From Wenyingzhuangia fucanilytica (lineage in GTDB: Bacteria > Bacteroidota > Bacteroidia > Flavobacteriales > Flavobacteriaceae), in assembly GCF_001697185.1 (NCBI RefSeq), contig NZ_CP014224.1, forward strand, positions 2,464,501 to 2,528,500: a stretch of DNA of 64,000 nucleotides, read 5' to 3'. Below the pieces are notes generated by a model. The model saw only the letters and a program-made list of their open reading frames with translations. It ran no database searches and was not told the origin of the DNA. Shown piece by piece: positions 1 through 9,253 of this stretch. The position numbers and the translations under genes were made by a program. Within the stretch, counting starts at the first letter, position 1. Every line of letters begins with the position of its first letter.

Positions 1-554
1 AAAAAATAAGTTTACTTTTTGATTTAAACATCAACAATGTACACACCAATAGCACTGATAATATTAAAAGACTAACCTTAAATACAGGAGTTGATAATTA
101 TTTAAAAAACAACTTTTACATAAGTAGTAGAGTTAAATTATTTAAAAACTCTCAACAAAACCTAGATTTAAGAACCACAACTTCTACTGCTTTTGGAGTA
201 AAATTCATCAACAGACCTAAGATAGTATCTAACGTAACTATTGGATTATCTTTAAACAACGAAAGATTTACTCAAAATAATTTCCACGAAAATAGTATTG
301 AAATCTATTCTGGATTAAAAATAAAGTTGTTAGATTTTAACAAAAACACATTAGAATTTAACTCACATCATTATTTATCTACAACAAGTGGTAAAAGATT
401 TAGGGCAGATTCTCAACTAGATTACAAACATGATTTACCTCATTCTCTCTATATGAAAGCATCATATAGCTACAATTATGATAGTCAAATATCTGAGGCT
501 AGTAAGAAACTTGATTACATCACTAATTTAGGTATTGGCTGGAAGTTTAAATAA
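1..554 (+). CDS. C-terminal part of a DUF481-like outer-membrane beta-barrel protein (5' end outside window)
   Basis: The frame is open from the first bases of the window (codons from base 3) to the TAA at 552-554, so only the last ~183 residues are present. They alternate polar and hydrophobic residues in short strands and end with LGIGWKFK, an aromatic C-terminus as expected of an outer-membrane beta barrel. The pattern, including a LDYKHDLP stretch followed by a YSYNYDSQ strand, resembles DUF481 proteins (YdiY-like) of unknown function. An internal TTG at 327 is not the real start because the upstream codons continue the same strand pattern. The stop directly abuts the convergent acylase gene. 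Family assignment is by resemblance only. Confidence 0.6.
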   Translation, partial: KISLLFDLNINNVHTNSTDNIKRLTLNTGVDNYLKNNFYISSRVKLFKNSQQNLDLRTTTSTAFGVKFINRPKIVSNVTIGLSLNNERFTQNNFHENSIEIYSGLKIKLLDFNKNTLEFNSHHYLSTTSGKRFRADSQLDYKHDLPHSLYMKASYSYNYDSQISEASKKLDYITNLGIGWKFK

Positions 555-2912
555 TTATTTAAACTTTAAAACCATATCACTCTTTTTAATTTCCTCCTCG
601 TTCATCAGCATTTTATAATACTTTCCTGTATTGTAATACGTTGTTTGATTACTGTAAAAAGGACTTAAAAAATATCCTGATTGTCCTGTTGGTGTTACCG
701 CATAAGAATTTTCTACATCAGAAAAATCTATTACTCTACGACTTGATGGCCCTGCATTTACCTTAAATTCATTACCCTCTGTATAATCAAACATTAAATT
801 GTTGATGGTTTCATTTCCACCAACCATAGGAAAAGGTCCTACGTTAAAAATCTTTTTAAGCAAATCCATTTTAGCCAAAGCATGTTCGTATGTTACCGTG
901 TGTACTTTAGACCATTTCCATTCATTAATATCATCACCCAAAGCAATTTTTAACTCTTCTACAGAACTTTTAAAAGATGTAGTTACAATCTCTTTAAAAG
1001 TTTCTTTTCTTAAAGTAGAGACATTATCCCACCAAACTGAATTTGGATTTTTTAAGTATTTATTTTGAGTTCTTCTTGACAAATTAGAGTTCACAAAATC
1101 TTTAAAATCCTCAATTCCCAATTCATCTTCAAAAGTATTTTTCCAAAGTCTAAAAATTAATTTATAATAAATGGTTGGCTCTATATTATCTAATCCGTGA
1201 TTTCCTTTCCATTTTACCAACCTGTCTAGTACAACTAATTCAAAATCATTTAGCTCATCAATATCAATTCCATAAGCCAAATCATTAACATTTTTAACAG
1301 CAGTCGTGTTGGTGTGGCTATTGGTCATACTTTTCATATCACTAACAGATAATTTTTCTTTAGACTCTATTGCTTTTTTAATTTCTACAGCCCTATCTTT
1401 TGATAAATAATACCCTGGATATAAAACTCCATCTACAGCTTCTGGTTGTACATTGGAGGTAAATACAAATCCTTTAGGAGGGTTAATCGCCTTTGGATTT
1501 TTACTAAATGGCAACCATTCTTTTTGGAGCTGAGACAAATCTTTTCCGTTTAATATAAACTTGGTGTTTACTTCGGGAGATAAATGTTTGTATAACTGCC
1601 CTGCAGACCATAAACCAATATTATCATTTTTATCACCATAAACAAAGTTCAACCCAGGAGCAGACAACGTAGCTATGTAGTTTTCAAAATCATAAATATC
1701 TTTTGCATGATTAATTCCATAAGCTGTTTGCAACACCTGATTAGGTTTTTCGTTATACACCCATTGCACCACGGTTGGCAAGCTATCTTGTTCTTTATCA
1801 TTATTAAAAACAGTTCCTAAAACCGTTTTTTTAATAATGATGTTTTTAGGTTTTTCTCCTTTAATATTTATTTGCTTTTCAATCAATTCATAATCATAAT
1901 AGCCCATAGCTGTGCTATACTTTGTGCTATCTTTTGGATTTTGTTGAATTTGATAAAAGTCTAAATCATCATTTTCAAACATGGTTATTCCAAAAGCATA
2001 ATCTCTATTATGTGCTAACAACGGAAAAGGAAACAAGCCCAAATAAAACCCATAATTTTTATAGTTTGGCGTTCTAATATGTGCTTGATACCATACCTGT
2101 GGTTGTGCAAAACCAATATGTGGGTCGTTTTCAAGCATTACTTTACCTGTAGTTGTTTTTTCTGGAGCCAATACCCAAGCATTACTACCAATTAATTGTG
2201 GAAATGGTAGTTTTTCTAGTAGATGATTTATACTAGAAATACTATTTTTTCTAACATCATAATTTTCTTGATAAACAGTATTTTCATCTACCTCAATAGC
2301 CAAATCTTTTAGATATTCAGCTCCTAAATTATTTTTTATATGTGTTAGTACAGGATCGGTTTTAAAAGCATGAGCAAAATTAAAAGCCATGTATGCGGTA
2401 ACATAATAAATATCTTTAGCCGAATAATGCTCTTTTTCTATCCCCAACAAAGAAAACTCAATAGGTGTAGGTCCATTATCTATATAAGCATTAATTCCTT
2501 TTAAATATGCCTCTACAAGTGCTTTAACTTTTGGGTTATTATCTAGGTTTTTTACTTGATTATTTACAGTTTCATCAATTCCTAAATTTGAGAAAAACAC
2601 ATCAACATCTAATAAATCTTTACCTAAAATTTCGGACAATCTTCCTGCCGCAATTCTTCTTAATAATTCCATTTGCCACAAACGTTCTTGCGCGTGTACA
2701 TATCCAAAAACGTTCATTGCTTTTTGTTCAGAATCGGCAAAAATATGAGGGACACCAATGCTGTCAAAATAGACCTCGGAACCCTCTACTCCATCAAGAT
2801 TAATTGTTCCTTTATAGGTAGGTTTTAAATATTGTAAATACCCATAACCTACAGCAAATAAACCTACTAGTAGGGAAAAAACCACTATGATAACTTTCTT
2901 GAAAACCTTCAT
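555..2912 (-). CDS. Penicillin acylase family protein (Ntn hydrolase, peptidase S45)
   Basis: A 785-residue precursor with an N-terminal membrane anchor or signal (residues 7-28). It has the S45 features: an N-terminal A-chain region with GVPHIFADSEQKAMNVFGYV (residues 53-72) and AQERLWQMELLRR, then the autoproteolysis and nucleophile site IGSNAWVLAP with Ser243 as the expected N-terminal nucleophile of the beta chain, and downstream ENDPHIG. Family members hydrolyse amide bonds, for instance acyl-homoserine lactones or beta-lactam side chains; the substrate here cannot be told. The product should be periplasmic. Length is normal. The gene is convergent with the barrel gene with no gap. Confidence 0.9.
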   Translation of the reverse strand: MKVFKKVIIVVFSLLVGLFAVGYGYLQYLKPTYKGTINLDGVEGSEVYFDSIGVPHIFADSEQKAMNVFGYVHAQERLWQMELLRRIAAGRLSEILGKDLLDVDVFFSNLGIDETVNNQVKNLDNNPKVKALVEAYLKGINAYIDNGPTPIEFSLLGIEKEHYSAKDIYYVTAYMAFNFAHAFKTDPVLTHIKNNLGAEYLKDLAIEVDENTVYQENYDVRKNSISSINHLLEKLPFPQLIGSNAWVLAPEKTTTGKVMLENDPHIGFAQPQVWYQAHIRTPNYKNYGFYLGLFPFPLLAHNRDYAFGITMFENDDLDFYQIQQNPKDSTKYSTAMGYYDYELIEKQINIKGEKPKNIIIKKTVLGTVFNNDKEQDSLPTVVQWVYNEKPNQVLQTAYGINHAKDIYDFENYIATLSAPGLNFVYGDKNDNIGLWSAGQLYKHLSPEVNTKFILNGKDLSQLQKEWLPFSKNPKAINPPKGFVFTSNVQPEAVDGVLYPGYYLSKDRAVEIKKAIESKEKLSVSDMKSMTNSHTNTTAVKNVNDLAYGIDIDELNDFELVVLDRLVKWKGNHGLDNIEPTIYYKLIFRLWKNTFEDELGIEDFKDFVNSNLSRRTQNKYLKNPNSVWWDNVSTLRKETFKEIVTTSFKSSVEELKIALGDDINEWKWSKVHTVTYEHALAKMDLLKKIFNVGPFPMVGGNETINNLMFDYTEGNEFKVNAGPSSRRVIDFSDVENSYAVTPTGQSGYFLSPFYSNQTTYYNTGKYYKMLMNEEEIKKSDMVLKFK

Positions 2913-3012
2913 GTTATAATTTTAAAAAGTAGTTAAAGATAAAAAATCCTTTTGCACTAGACTTAGGAAACATAGCGATAATTTTGTTAATTTGTAGTGT
3001 AATATTTCCTTG

Positions 3013-4149
3013 ATGAAGAAACTTCAAATGGTTGACTTAAATAGTCAATACCTAGACATAAAAGAACAAATTGACAACTCTATTCAACAAGTAATAGATC
3101 AAACTTCTTTTATAAACGGTCCACAAGTTCAAAGTTTCAAAAAAAACTTAGCAGATTACTTAAATGTAAAACACGTAATTCCTTGTGGAAATGGAACCGA
3201 TGCTTTACAAATCTCTTTAATGGCTTTAGGTTTACAGCCAGGTGATGAAGTAATTACTGTTGATTTTACTTTTGCTGCTACTGTTGAAGTTATAAAACTA
3301 CTTGGATTAACCCCTGTTTTAATTGATGTTGAATTAGACACTTTTAACCTTAGTGTTTCTGCTTTAGAAAAAGCCATCACTCCAAAAACAAAAGCCATTG
3401 TACCTGTACATTTATTTGGACAATGTGCCAATATGGAAGCTATTTTAAGTTTAGCAAAAAAACACAATCTATTTGTTGTAGAAGACACAGCACAGGCTTT
3501 AGGAGCAGATTATATTTTTGCAGATGGAACCACTAAAAAAGCCGGAACCATAGGAACGATAGGAACAACGTCTTTTTTTCCATCAAAAAACCTTGGATGT
3601 TACGGAGATGGTGGAGCTATTTTTACCAATGATGATGATTTGGCTCATACTCTTAAAGGAATTACCAACCATGGAATGTATCAAAAATATTATTACGATA
3701 TAGTGGGAGTAAATTCTCGTTTAGATAGTATTCAAGCCAATATTTTAAATATCAAACTTCCTTATTTAGATACCTACAACAAAGCAAGACAGCAAGCAGC
3801 TGATTTTTACAACAATGCTTTTGCAACCTGCCCACATATTATAACCCCTACTACCTCAATATTTTCTATCCATGTTTTTCATCAATATACTTTAAGAATC
3901 ACCAATGGTAAAAGAGATGATTTACACGAGTATTTAAAAGAACAAAACATTCCAAACGCAATTTATTACCCTGTTCCTTTGCACAACCAAAAAGCCTATC
4001 AGCAAGAAAACGTTATCGAAGAAAATTATAGCAACACCAATTCATTGGTTGAACAAGTAATATCTTTACCTATGCACACCGCTTTAGAAAAAGAGCAACT
4101 GGAATTAATTACAAAGACAATACTTAATTATATAAACAATACTTATTAA
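3013..4149 (+). CDS. DegT/DnrJ/EryC1/StrS-family PLP-dependent sugar aminotransferase
   Basis: A 378-residue fold-type I aminotransferase for nucleotide sugars. Seen motifs: CGNGTDAL (residues 58-65, PLP phosphate region), VEDTAQALGA with Asp158 for the pyridine nitrogen, and SFFPSKNLGCYGDGG with Lys192 as the PLP Schiff-base lysine. I start at ATG 3013 rather than the TTG one codon upstream. Such enzymes typically make amino sugars for surface polysaccharide or lipopolysaccharide. It is followed after 1 base by galE, so the two are one operon for nucleotide-sugar metabolism. The exact keto-sugar substrate is not resolvable. Confidence 0.92.
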   Translation: MKKLQMVDLNSQYLDIKEQIDNSIQQVIDQTSFINGPQVQSFKKNLADYLNVKHVIPCGNGTDALQISLMALGLQPGDEVITVDFTFAATVEVIKLLGLTPVLIDVELDTFNLSVSALEKAITPKTKAIVPVHLFGQCANMEAILSLAKKHNLFVVEDTAQALGADYIFADGTTKKAGTIGTIGTTSFFPSKNLGCYGDGGAIFTNDDDLAHTLKGITNHGMYQKYYYDIVGVNSRLDSIQANILNIKLPYLDTYNKARQQAADFYNNAFATCPHIITPTTSIFSIHVFHQYTLRITNGKRDDLHEYLKEQNIPNAIYYPVPLHNQKAYQQENVIEENYSNTNSLVEQVISLPMHTALEKEQLELITKTILNYINNTY

Positions 4150-4150
4150 T

Positions 4151-5164
4151 ATGGCTAAGCAAATATTAGTTACGGGAGGTTTAGGATTTATCGGATCTCA
4201 TACTGTAGTAGAATTACAAAACGCAGGATTTGACGTAGTAGTAATTGATGATTTATCTAATACAACCATTAAAGTTTTAGATCAAATTACAGAAATCACT
4301 GGTACAAAACCAGCTTTTGAACAGATTGACTTACGTATTAAAGCAGATGTTAAAACCTTTTTTGATAAATATCAAATTGATGGAATTATTCATTTTGCTG
4401 CTTTTAAAGCTGTAGGAGAAAGCATGCACAAACCTTTAGATTATTACGAAAATAATTTAGGTGCTTTGGTTTATCTTTTACAAGAAATGAGAGATAGAAA
4501 ATTAGACAACTTTATTTTCTCTTCTTCATGTACTGTTTATGGTCAAGCAGATGAATTGCCAATTACTGAAAAAGCTCCAGTTAAAAAAGCAGAATCTGTA
4601 TACGGAAACACAAAACAAATTGGTGAAGAAATTATTGAAGATGCTTCTAAAGCACACGGAATTAATGCAATTGCTTTAAGATATTTTAATCCAGTAGGAG
4701 CTCACGAATCTGTTAAAATTGGAGAATTACCTTTAGGAGTTCCTCAAAACTTAATTCCTTTTATTACACAAACTGCTGCTGGAATGAGAGCTGAATTATC
4801 TGTTTTTGGTGATGATTATGATACTCCTGACGGAACTGCTGTAAGAGATTATATTCACGTGGTAGATTTGGCTAAAGCACACATCGCTGCTTTAAACCGT
4901 TTGATTGAAAAAAACAACAAAGAAGCTTACGAATTTTTTAACGTAGGTACAGGAACTGGAAGTTCTGTTTTAGAAGTTATCAATGCTTTTGAAAGTGCTA
5001 ACGGAGTAAAATTAAACTACAAAATTGTAGATAGAAGAGCTGGAGATATTACTGCTGCTTACGCAGATACTACTATTGCTAACAAAGAGTTAAATTGGAA
5101 AACTGAGTTAAGCTTAGAAACTGCTTTAAAATCTGCTTGGGAATGGCAGAAAAAACAAAAATAA
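4151..5164 (+). CDS. galE: UDP-glucose 4-epimerase
   Basis: A 337-residue extended short-chain dehydrogenase. It has the NAD-binding GGLGFIGSH (residues 9-17), SSSCTVYG (124-131) carrying the catalytic Ser/Thr region, and the YGNTK motif giving the Tyr151/Lys155 pair. The sequence HFAAFKAVGES is typical of GalE. It interconverts UDP-glucose and UDP-galactose, linking galactose released from algal galactans to central metabolism and supplying surface polysaccharide precursors. It is the second gene of an operon with the aminotransferase and ends 21 bp before a strong hairpin terminator. Length is normal for the family. Confidence 0.95.
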   Translation: MAKQILVTGGLGFIGSHTVVELQNAGFDVVVIDDLSNTTIKVLDQITEITGTKPAFEQIDLRIKADVKTFFDKYQIDGIIHFAAFKAVGESMHKPLDYYENNLGALVYLLQEMRDRKLDNFIFSSSCTVYGQADELPITEKAPVKKAESVYGNTKQIGEEIIEDASKAHGINAIALRYFNPVGAHESVKIGELPLGVPQNLIPFITQTAAGMRAELSVFGDDYDTPDGTAVRDYIHVVDLAKAHIAALNRLIEKNNKEAYEFFNVGTGTGSSVLEVINAFESANGVKLNYKIVDRRAGDITAAYADTTIANKELNWKTELSLETALKSAWEWQKKQK

Positions 5165-5185
5165 TTTCAATATTATTAAGACATA

Positions 5186-5220
5186 AAAAAAGCCTTTCTA
5201 TTAGTTTAGAAAGGCTTTTT
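5186..5220. terminator. Bidirectional rho-independent terminator
   Basis: The 10-bp stem AGCCTTTCTA (5191-5200) pairs with TAGAAAGGCT (5207-5216) around a 6-base loop. It is flanked by A's on the left and T's on the right. It sits between the convergent galE and thioredoxin-like genes and can serve both. Confidence 0.88.
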
Positions 5221-5225
5221 ATTTA

Positions 5226-5843
5226 TTATTTCTTTATACTACAACCAATAGCTCTGGTTTCTTTTACAGGAATATTATTTCCTGCTAGTAAAGCATCTAC
5301 AGCGTTCTCTACATATTTTTCTTTTACTGCATTTACATCTTTATAATTATCATCAATAGCTCCAATATATTTCACTACATTTCCTTTGCTTGTTTTTTGT
5401 AATAAGAAAATATGTGGTGTTTTAGTTGCTCCATACTTTGGATAAACAGTTTGCTCCTTATCAATTAAGTAAGGAAAAGTAAATCCTTTTTCTGTAGCTC
5501 TTTGTTTCATTGCATCTAAATTATCTCCAGGTTTTACAGCTGTATTATTAGGCATAATAGCTATCACCGGATAACCTTTTGAGGCATATTTATTGTTTAA
5601 AGCTATAATTCTATCTTCATAGGCTACAGCATACGGACAGGTATTACAAGTAAACGTAACTATAAACCCTTTGGCATCCTTATAATCGGCTAAAGAAACC
5701 ATTTTTCCATCAATATTTTTTAAAGAGAAATCTGCTGCTACATCTCCTACAACATATCCTTTATCATTATTTTTTGGATTGATGGTAAAGGCACTCACAA
5801 TAACTACAAGTGCTAATAAACTGATGATTTTAAGTGTTTTCAT
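5226..5843 (-). CDS. Secreted redoxin-domain (thioredoxin-fold) protein
   Basis: A 205-residue protein with an N-terminal signal peptide (about residues 1-20) and an AhpC/TSA-Redoxin fold. A CNTCP active site (Cys66, Cys69) follows the strand FIVTFT, and the cis-Pro loop is TKTPHIF. It resembles the short periplasmic thioredoxin-family proteins common in Flavobacteria, which act on disulfides or peroxides; the partner is unknown. It lies 8 bp downstream of a second thioredoxin-fold lipoprotein gene on the same strand, so the two are probably co-transcribed as a periplasmic redox pair. Confidence 0.88.
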   Translation of the reverse strand: MKTLKIISLLALVVIVSAFTINPKNNDKGYVVGDVAADFSLKNIDGKMVSLADYKDAKGFIVTFTCNTCPYAVAYEDRIIALNNKYASKGYPVIAIMPNNTAVKPGDNLDAMKQRATEKGFTFPYLIDKEQTVYPKYGATKTPHIFLLQKTSKGNVVKYIGAIDDNYKDVNAVKEKYVENAVDALLAGNNIPVKETRAIGCSIKK

Positions 5844-5851
5844 ATTATTTA

Positions 5852-6370
5852 TTAATTTAAAAATTGTTTGATTTCATTTTCTAAAGTTTCATAAGTAAAA
5901 GATTGCTCAAAAAACTTACTTGAATCATTTTTGTAAATGATGGTAGCAGGTAAAGCACCAGACCAACTTTCATCAACTTTAGGAATCCAAGTATTCATAT
6001 CAACATCATCTAAAGCAATTACTTTTGATTGTATATTTTTCTCCTTTAAGAAAGGTTTTAGTTTTGTATTGTATTGATTAGGAAAATCTAAACTCACCAA
6101 AAGAACTTCTACATTTTTATCTTTATAATTTTCTCCTATTTTTTCAAAATAAGGTAACTCTTTTACACATGGAGCACACCATGTTGCCCAAAAATTAACC
6201 ACATAAACCTTATCATCCTTTTGTTCTAAAAACTTTTTAAAACCATTAAAATCATATACTTCTAATTTCTCTACATTTTCTGTCTTTTTTACTTTTTTCT
6301 CTTCCTTCTTTTTAGAATTTTGACAAGAAATTAAAACAAAAAACGACATAAATAAAACAATGATTCTCAT
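5852..6370 (-). CDS. TlpA-like thioredoxin-fold lipoprotein
   Basis: A 172-residue protein with a lipobox (LISC, Cys16), a Lys/Glu-rich linker (20-36) and a TlpA/ResA-type thioredoxin domain. The active site NFWATWCAPC (Cys65, Cys68) and the cis-Pro segment GALPATI are visible. Proteins of this type reduce cytochrome c apoproteins or other exported thiols at the membrane; the client is not known. First gene of a two-gene operon with the redoxin protein. Confidence 0.9.
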   Translation of the reverse strand: MRIIVLFMSFFVLISCQNSKKKEEKKVKKTENVEKLEVYDFNGFKKFLEQKDDKVYVVNFWATWCAPCVKELPYFEKIGENYKDKNVEVLLVSLDFPNQYNTKLKPFLKEKNIQSKVIALDDVDMNTWIPKVDESWSGALPATIIYKNDSSKFFEQSFTYETLENEIKQFLN

Positions 6371-6482
6371 ACAAATAACACTTTTGAACTTAAAATAGAA
6401 CGCTACTAAAATTAAATATTTTTAATATTATTTGTATCATAAATCGTACCCTAAATTTTACCATAAGTCACTAAAACAAAAA

Positions 6483-6502
6483 AATCAGCCAATTGGCTGA
6501 TT
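6483..6502 (-). terminator. Rho-independent terminator of the menD operon
   Basis: The perfect 8-bp stem AATCAGCC (6483-6490) pairs with GGCTGATT (6495-6502) around the loop AATT. It is flanked by A's and T's on both sides and lies 14 bp beyond the stop of the minus-strand RNA-binding protein gene. Confidence 0.85.
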
Positions 6503-6515
6503 TTTTTGTTTTGAA

Positions 6516-6944
6516 TTAATTGGTATGCTCTAGCAAACGAATTCCATTTTCTTCTAAAGTAATTACTTTGTTTTTATACAAACCTCCAATAGCATTTTTA
6601 AAAGCTTTTTTACTCATTCCTAACTCATACTTAATCGTGTCTGGTTCTGATTTATCAGTAATAGGTAAAAATCCGTTATGAGCTCTTAATGCATTTAAAA
6701 TTTGCACTTGAAACTTGGTAATACTATTTCTAAAACCAATAGGTTGCAAAGAAACATCTAGCTTTCCATCATCTCTTACTTTCTTAACATAACCTTTTAA
6801 TCTTTGCCCTTCTTCTAAGCGTTGATATACTTCATTGCTATACAACATTCCTTCACAAACCTCATCTACCAAAACAGTAATTCCTAATTTGGAAAAACTC
6901 CCTACTATAATTCCAACCTCTTGACCTACTTCAAAATCTTCCAT
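6516..6944 (-). CDS. CvfB-like RNA-binding protein (one S1-like domain plus winged helix)
   Basis: A 142-residue protein. Residues 1-70 form an S1-like barrel with EVGQEVGIIV, GYVKKVRDDGKLDVSLQP and similar strands. Residues 75-142 look like the C-terminal winged helix of CvfB (LGMSKKAFKNAIGGLYK, then VITLEENGIRL). Family members bind RNA and influence virulence or housekeeping gene expression. Full CvfB proteins are about twice this length with several S1 modules, so this is a half-length form. It is 3 bp downstream of menD and clearly in its operon. Confidence 0.75.
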   Translation of the reverse strand: MEDFEVGQEVGIIVGSFSKLGITVLVDEVCEGMLYSNEVYQRLEEGQRLKGYVKKVRDDGKLDVSLQPIGFRNSITKFQVQILNALRAHNGFLPITDKSEPDTIKYELGMSKKAFKNAIGGLYKNKVITLEENGIRLLEHTN

Positions 6945-6947
6945 ACT

Positions 6948-8630
6948 TTATGCTTTAAACTTTTCAAAATAAGTTCTTAACACCTCATCATTACTATTGC
7001 TAGGCGTAAAAACTTCTAATATTTTTGGTTGCTTACTTTCATTATAAAAAGTTTCCAACCCTTTTTTTGTACTATCTAAATCTGTAGCTTTTACATATTC
7101 AAATCCATACATTTTTGCCAAATGCTCTGCGGTATAGTCATGTGGCGTTTCAAAATAAGACAATGCATTAGTTTGCTTTGGCCCTGGCAATATTTTAAAA
7201 ATACCTCCTCCACTATTGTTCACAATAACAATTCTAAAATTGGCAGGAATATATTGGCTCCATAGCGCATTGCTATCATATAAAAAACTCAAATCTCCTG
7301 TAACCAAGGTTACTTGTTTTTGAGTTTTCATCGCGGATCCAATGGCTGTAGAAGTACTTCCATCAATTCCACTTGTTCCTCTGTTACAAAAAACAGCAAT
7401 ATCATCATTGATGTCAAACAACTGTGCATAACGCACCGTAGCACTATTACTTAACTGCAATACAGATTGCAAAGGTAAAGACTTGTTTACCAAATCAAAC
7501 ACTTTAAAATCAGAATATTTAGTAGCATCTGCATATTTTTGATGTGCTATTTTTCTTGATTTTTTAACAGCCAATCCTTGTGCTTGATAATTGCTTTCTA
7601 CTGGTTTTGTTAACCAAAAAAATTGACTAAAAAACAACTCTGTAGAAATTTTAAAATATTTAGTTAAACATTGAAAAGTATCGTAACCAAATGTTGGATG
7701 TACAGCAAAATGATGCTTTGGCTTAAAAGCTCTTAAGTATTGTTTTATTTTTTTTGACACTACTAGGCCTCCAATAGTTAACAAAACTTCTGGTTGATAA
7801 AAACTCTTTTCTTCCTCTGTTAAGCCTGCCAAAAATTGATCTATACTGTTGATAACTCCTTCGTTATTTATATTTGATGTAGTTTCTGTTAACACCAATA
7901 CAGAAGGATCTTTTAACAAGTGGTTAATTTGTGTTTGTAACAATTTACTTGGTTGACTCACTCCAAGCAATACTATTTTTTTAGTAGCCTTGTTCCAAAT
8001 TTCTGCATAAGGCTCCAATTCTTTAACCTCTAATGCTTTTTCTTGTAATAATTGTTCCTCTTGTTGTTCTACCAAAGGATAACTTAACAAATCATCAACC
8101 AAATTGTAAAGTGGTTCATCAAAAGGCACATTAATATGTACAGGTCCTTTCTGTTTATTTGCTACACTTATAGCCTTAAACAGTAATTTCTTGTTATATG
8201 CTCTATCAACCTCGTTTTGAATAGCTGTTAAATTCGCTTCAAATAAAATATGGTTCTTAAACACTCCTTCTTGACGAATGGTTTGCCCATCACCTATGTC
8301 AATCATTTCTTTTGGTCTATCTGCAGAAATCACAATTAAAGGAATATTTCCATAAAAAGCTTCGGCTACTGCCGGATAGTAATTTAACAATGCAGAACCA
8401 GAAGTACAGCTAACAACTGTAGGTTTTTTAGTTTTTTGAGCCATTCCCAAAGCCACAAAAGCAGCACAACGCTCATCTACAATACTATAAGTATTTATAG
8501 TTGAAACTTGACTAAAACCAATGGTTAACGGAGCATTACGAGAACCAGGTGATATGACCACCTCGTGTATATGATTGGCAACACAGGAAGCGATGACCAT
8601 TTGAGCCAATTCATTTTCAGGATATTTCAT
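6948..8630 (-). CDS. menD: 2-succinyl-5-enolpyruvyl-6-hydroxy-3-cyclohexene-1-carboxylate synthase
   Basis: A 560-residue ThDP-dependent enzyme with the MenD signature start (YPENELAQMVIASCVANH), the binding segment VISPGSRNAPLT, and the ThDP/Mg region GDLSFLYDSNALW followed by IVIVNNSGGGIF. It condenses isochorismate and 2-oxoglutarate in menaquinone biosynthesis, the respiratory quinone of Bacteroidetes, in the cytoplasm. It is divergent from the Nudix gene and first in an operon with the CvfB-like gene. Length is normal. Confidence 0.95.
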   Translation of the reverse strand: MKYPENELAQMVIASCVANHIHEVVISPGSRNAPLTIGFSQVSTINTYSIVDERCAAFVALGMAQKTKKPTVVSCTSGSALLNYYPAVAEAFYGNIPLIVISADRPKEMIDIGDGQTIRQEGVFKNHILFEANLTAIQNEVDRAYNKKLLFKAISVANKQKGPVHINVPFDEPLYNLVDDLLSYPLVEQQEEQLLQEKALEVKELEPYAEIWNKATKKIVLLGVSQPSKLLQTQINHLLKDPSVLVLTETTSNINNEGVINSIDQFLAGLTEEEKSFYQPEVLLTIGGLVVSKKIKQYLRAFKPKHHFAVHPTFGYDTFQCLTKYFKISTELFFSQFFWLTKPVESNYQAQGLAVKKSRKIAHQKYADATKYSDFKVFDLVNKSLPLQSVLQLSNSATVRYAQLFDINDDIAVFCNRGTSGIDGSTSTAIGSAMKTQKQVTLVTGDLSFLYDSNALWSQYIPANFRIVIVNNSGGGIFKILPGPKQTNALSYFETPHDYTAEHLAKMYGFEYVKATDLDSTKKGLETFYNESKQPKILEVFTPSNSNDEVLRTYFEKFKA

Positions 8631-8710
8631 TCAAATATTTCTCTAAATAAGTGTGTAAAATTACAAATAAAAAGATAGTATCTTTACGTATACAATGTTT
8701 CTTTTTAGCC

Positions 8711-9253
8711 ATGGATGAACTTATTGATATTGTTAATTTACAAGGAGAACCTACAGGAAATGCCTGTTTAAAAAGTTTTGCTCATCAAAATGGAATTTTA
8801 CACGCAAGTGTGCATATTTGGCTCTACACAAGCAATCAAGAAATACTCATACAAAAAAGAAAAGAAGACAAAGAAACCTTTCCTAATTTATGGGATGTAT
8901 CTGTAGCTGGTCATATTGCTGCTGGAGAAACGGCAATAAATGCTGCGCTAAGAGAGGTTAAAGAAGAAGTTGATTTAACTCTTTCTAAAAAAGGATTAAA
9001 ATATATTGGCATTTTTGAAGAGAAACACCAACATGCTAACGGAATTATAGATCATGAAATTCATCATATCTACCTTGCTCAATTAAATTGTGATTTAACA
9101 GCACTTACTCCTCAAAAAGAAGAAGTATCTGCCATCAAACTCATCAGTCTACAAGAGTTTGAAAAAAATTATAAAGACAGTAATGTTTACGTAGCTCATC
9201 ATCATGAGTACTATCATTACATCATTAAAAAACTGAAAGAAACTAACAAATGA
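8711..9253 (+). CDS. Nudix hydrolase (IPP-isomerase-like type)
   Basis: A 180-residue protein from ATG 8711. An upstream GTG at 8651 would add 20 residues that do not fit the family, so I reject it. The N-terminus MDELIDIVNLQGEPTG and QKRKEDKETFPNLWDVSVAGH match Nudix proteins of the YfcD/IPP-isomerase-like group. The Nudix box runs from Gly67 to Leu89 with the REVKEEV core. The substrate is unknown; members hydrolyse nucleoside diphosphate derivatives. The stop overlaps the next start by 4 bp (ATGA), so the genes are translationally coupled. A TATCTTTA promoter-like box lies at 8679-8686. Confidence 0.88.
   Translation: MDELIDIVNLQGEPTGNACLKSFAHQNGILHASVHIWLYTSNQEILIQKRKEDKETFPNLWDVSVAGHIAAGETAINAALREVKEEVDLTLSKKGLKYIGIFEEKHQHANGIIDHEIHHIYLAQLNCDLTALTPQKEEVSAIKLISLQEFEKNYKDSNVYVAHHHEYYHYIIKKLKETNK

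Noticed and set aside
799-1068. Plus-strand open frames of 60-126 codons inside minus-strand genes (for example here, 17779-18159 and 24564-24944)
   Set aside because: They are antisense shadows of well-supported genes, with no protein-like composition or starts of their own.
8651-8710. GTG start at 8651 for the Nudix gene
   Set aside because: The promoter-like box at 8679-8686 would lie inside the gene, and the family N-terminus begins at ATG 8711.
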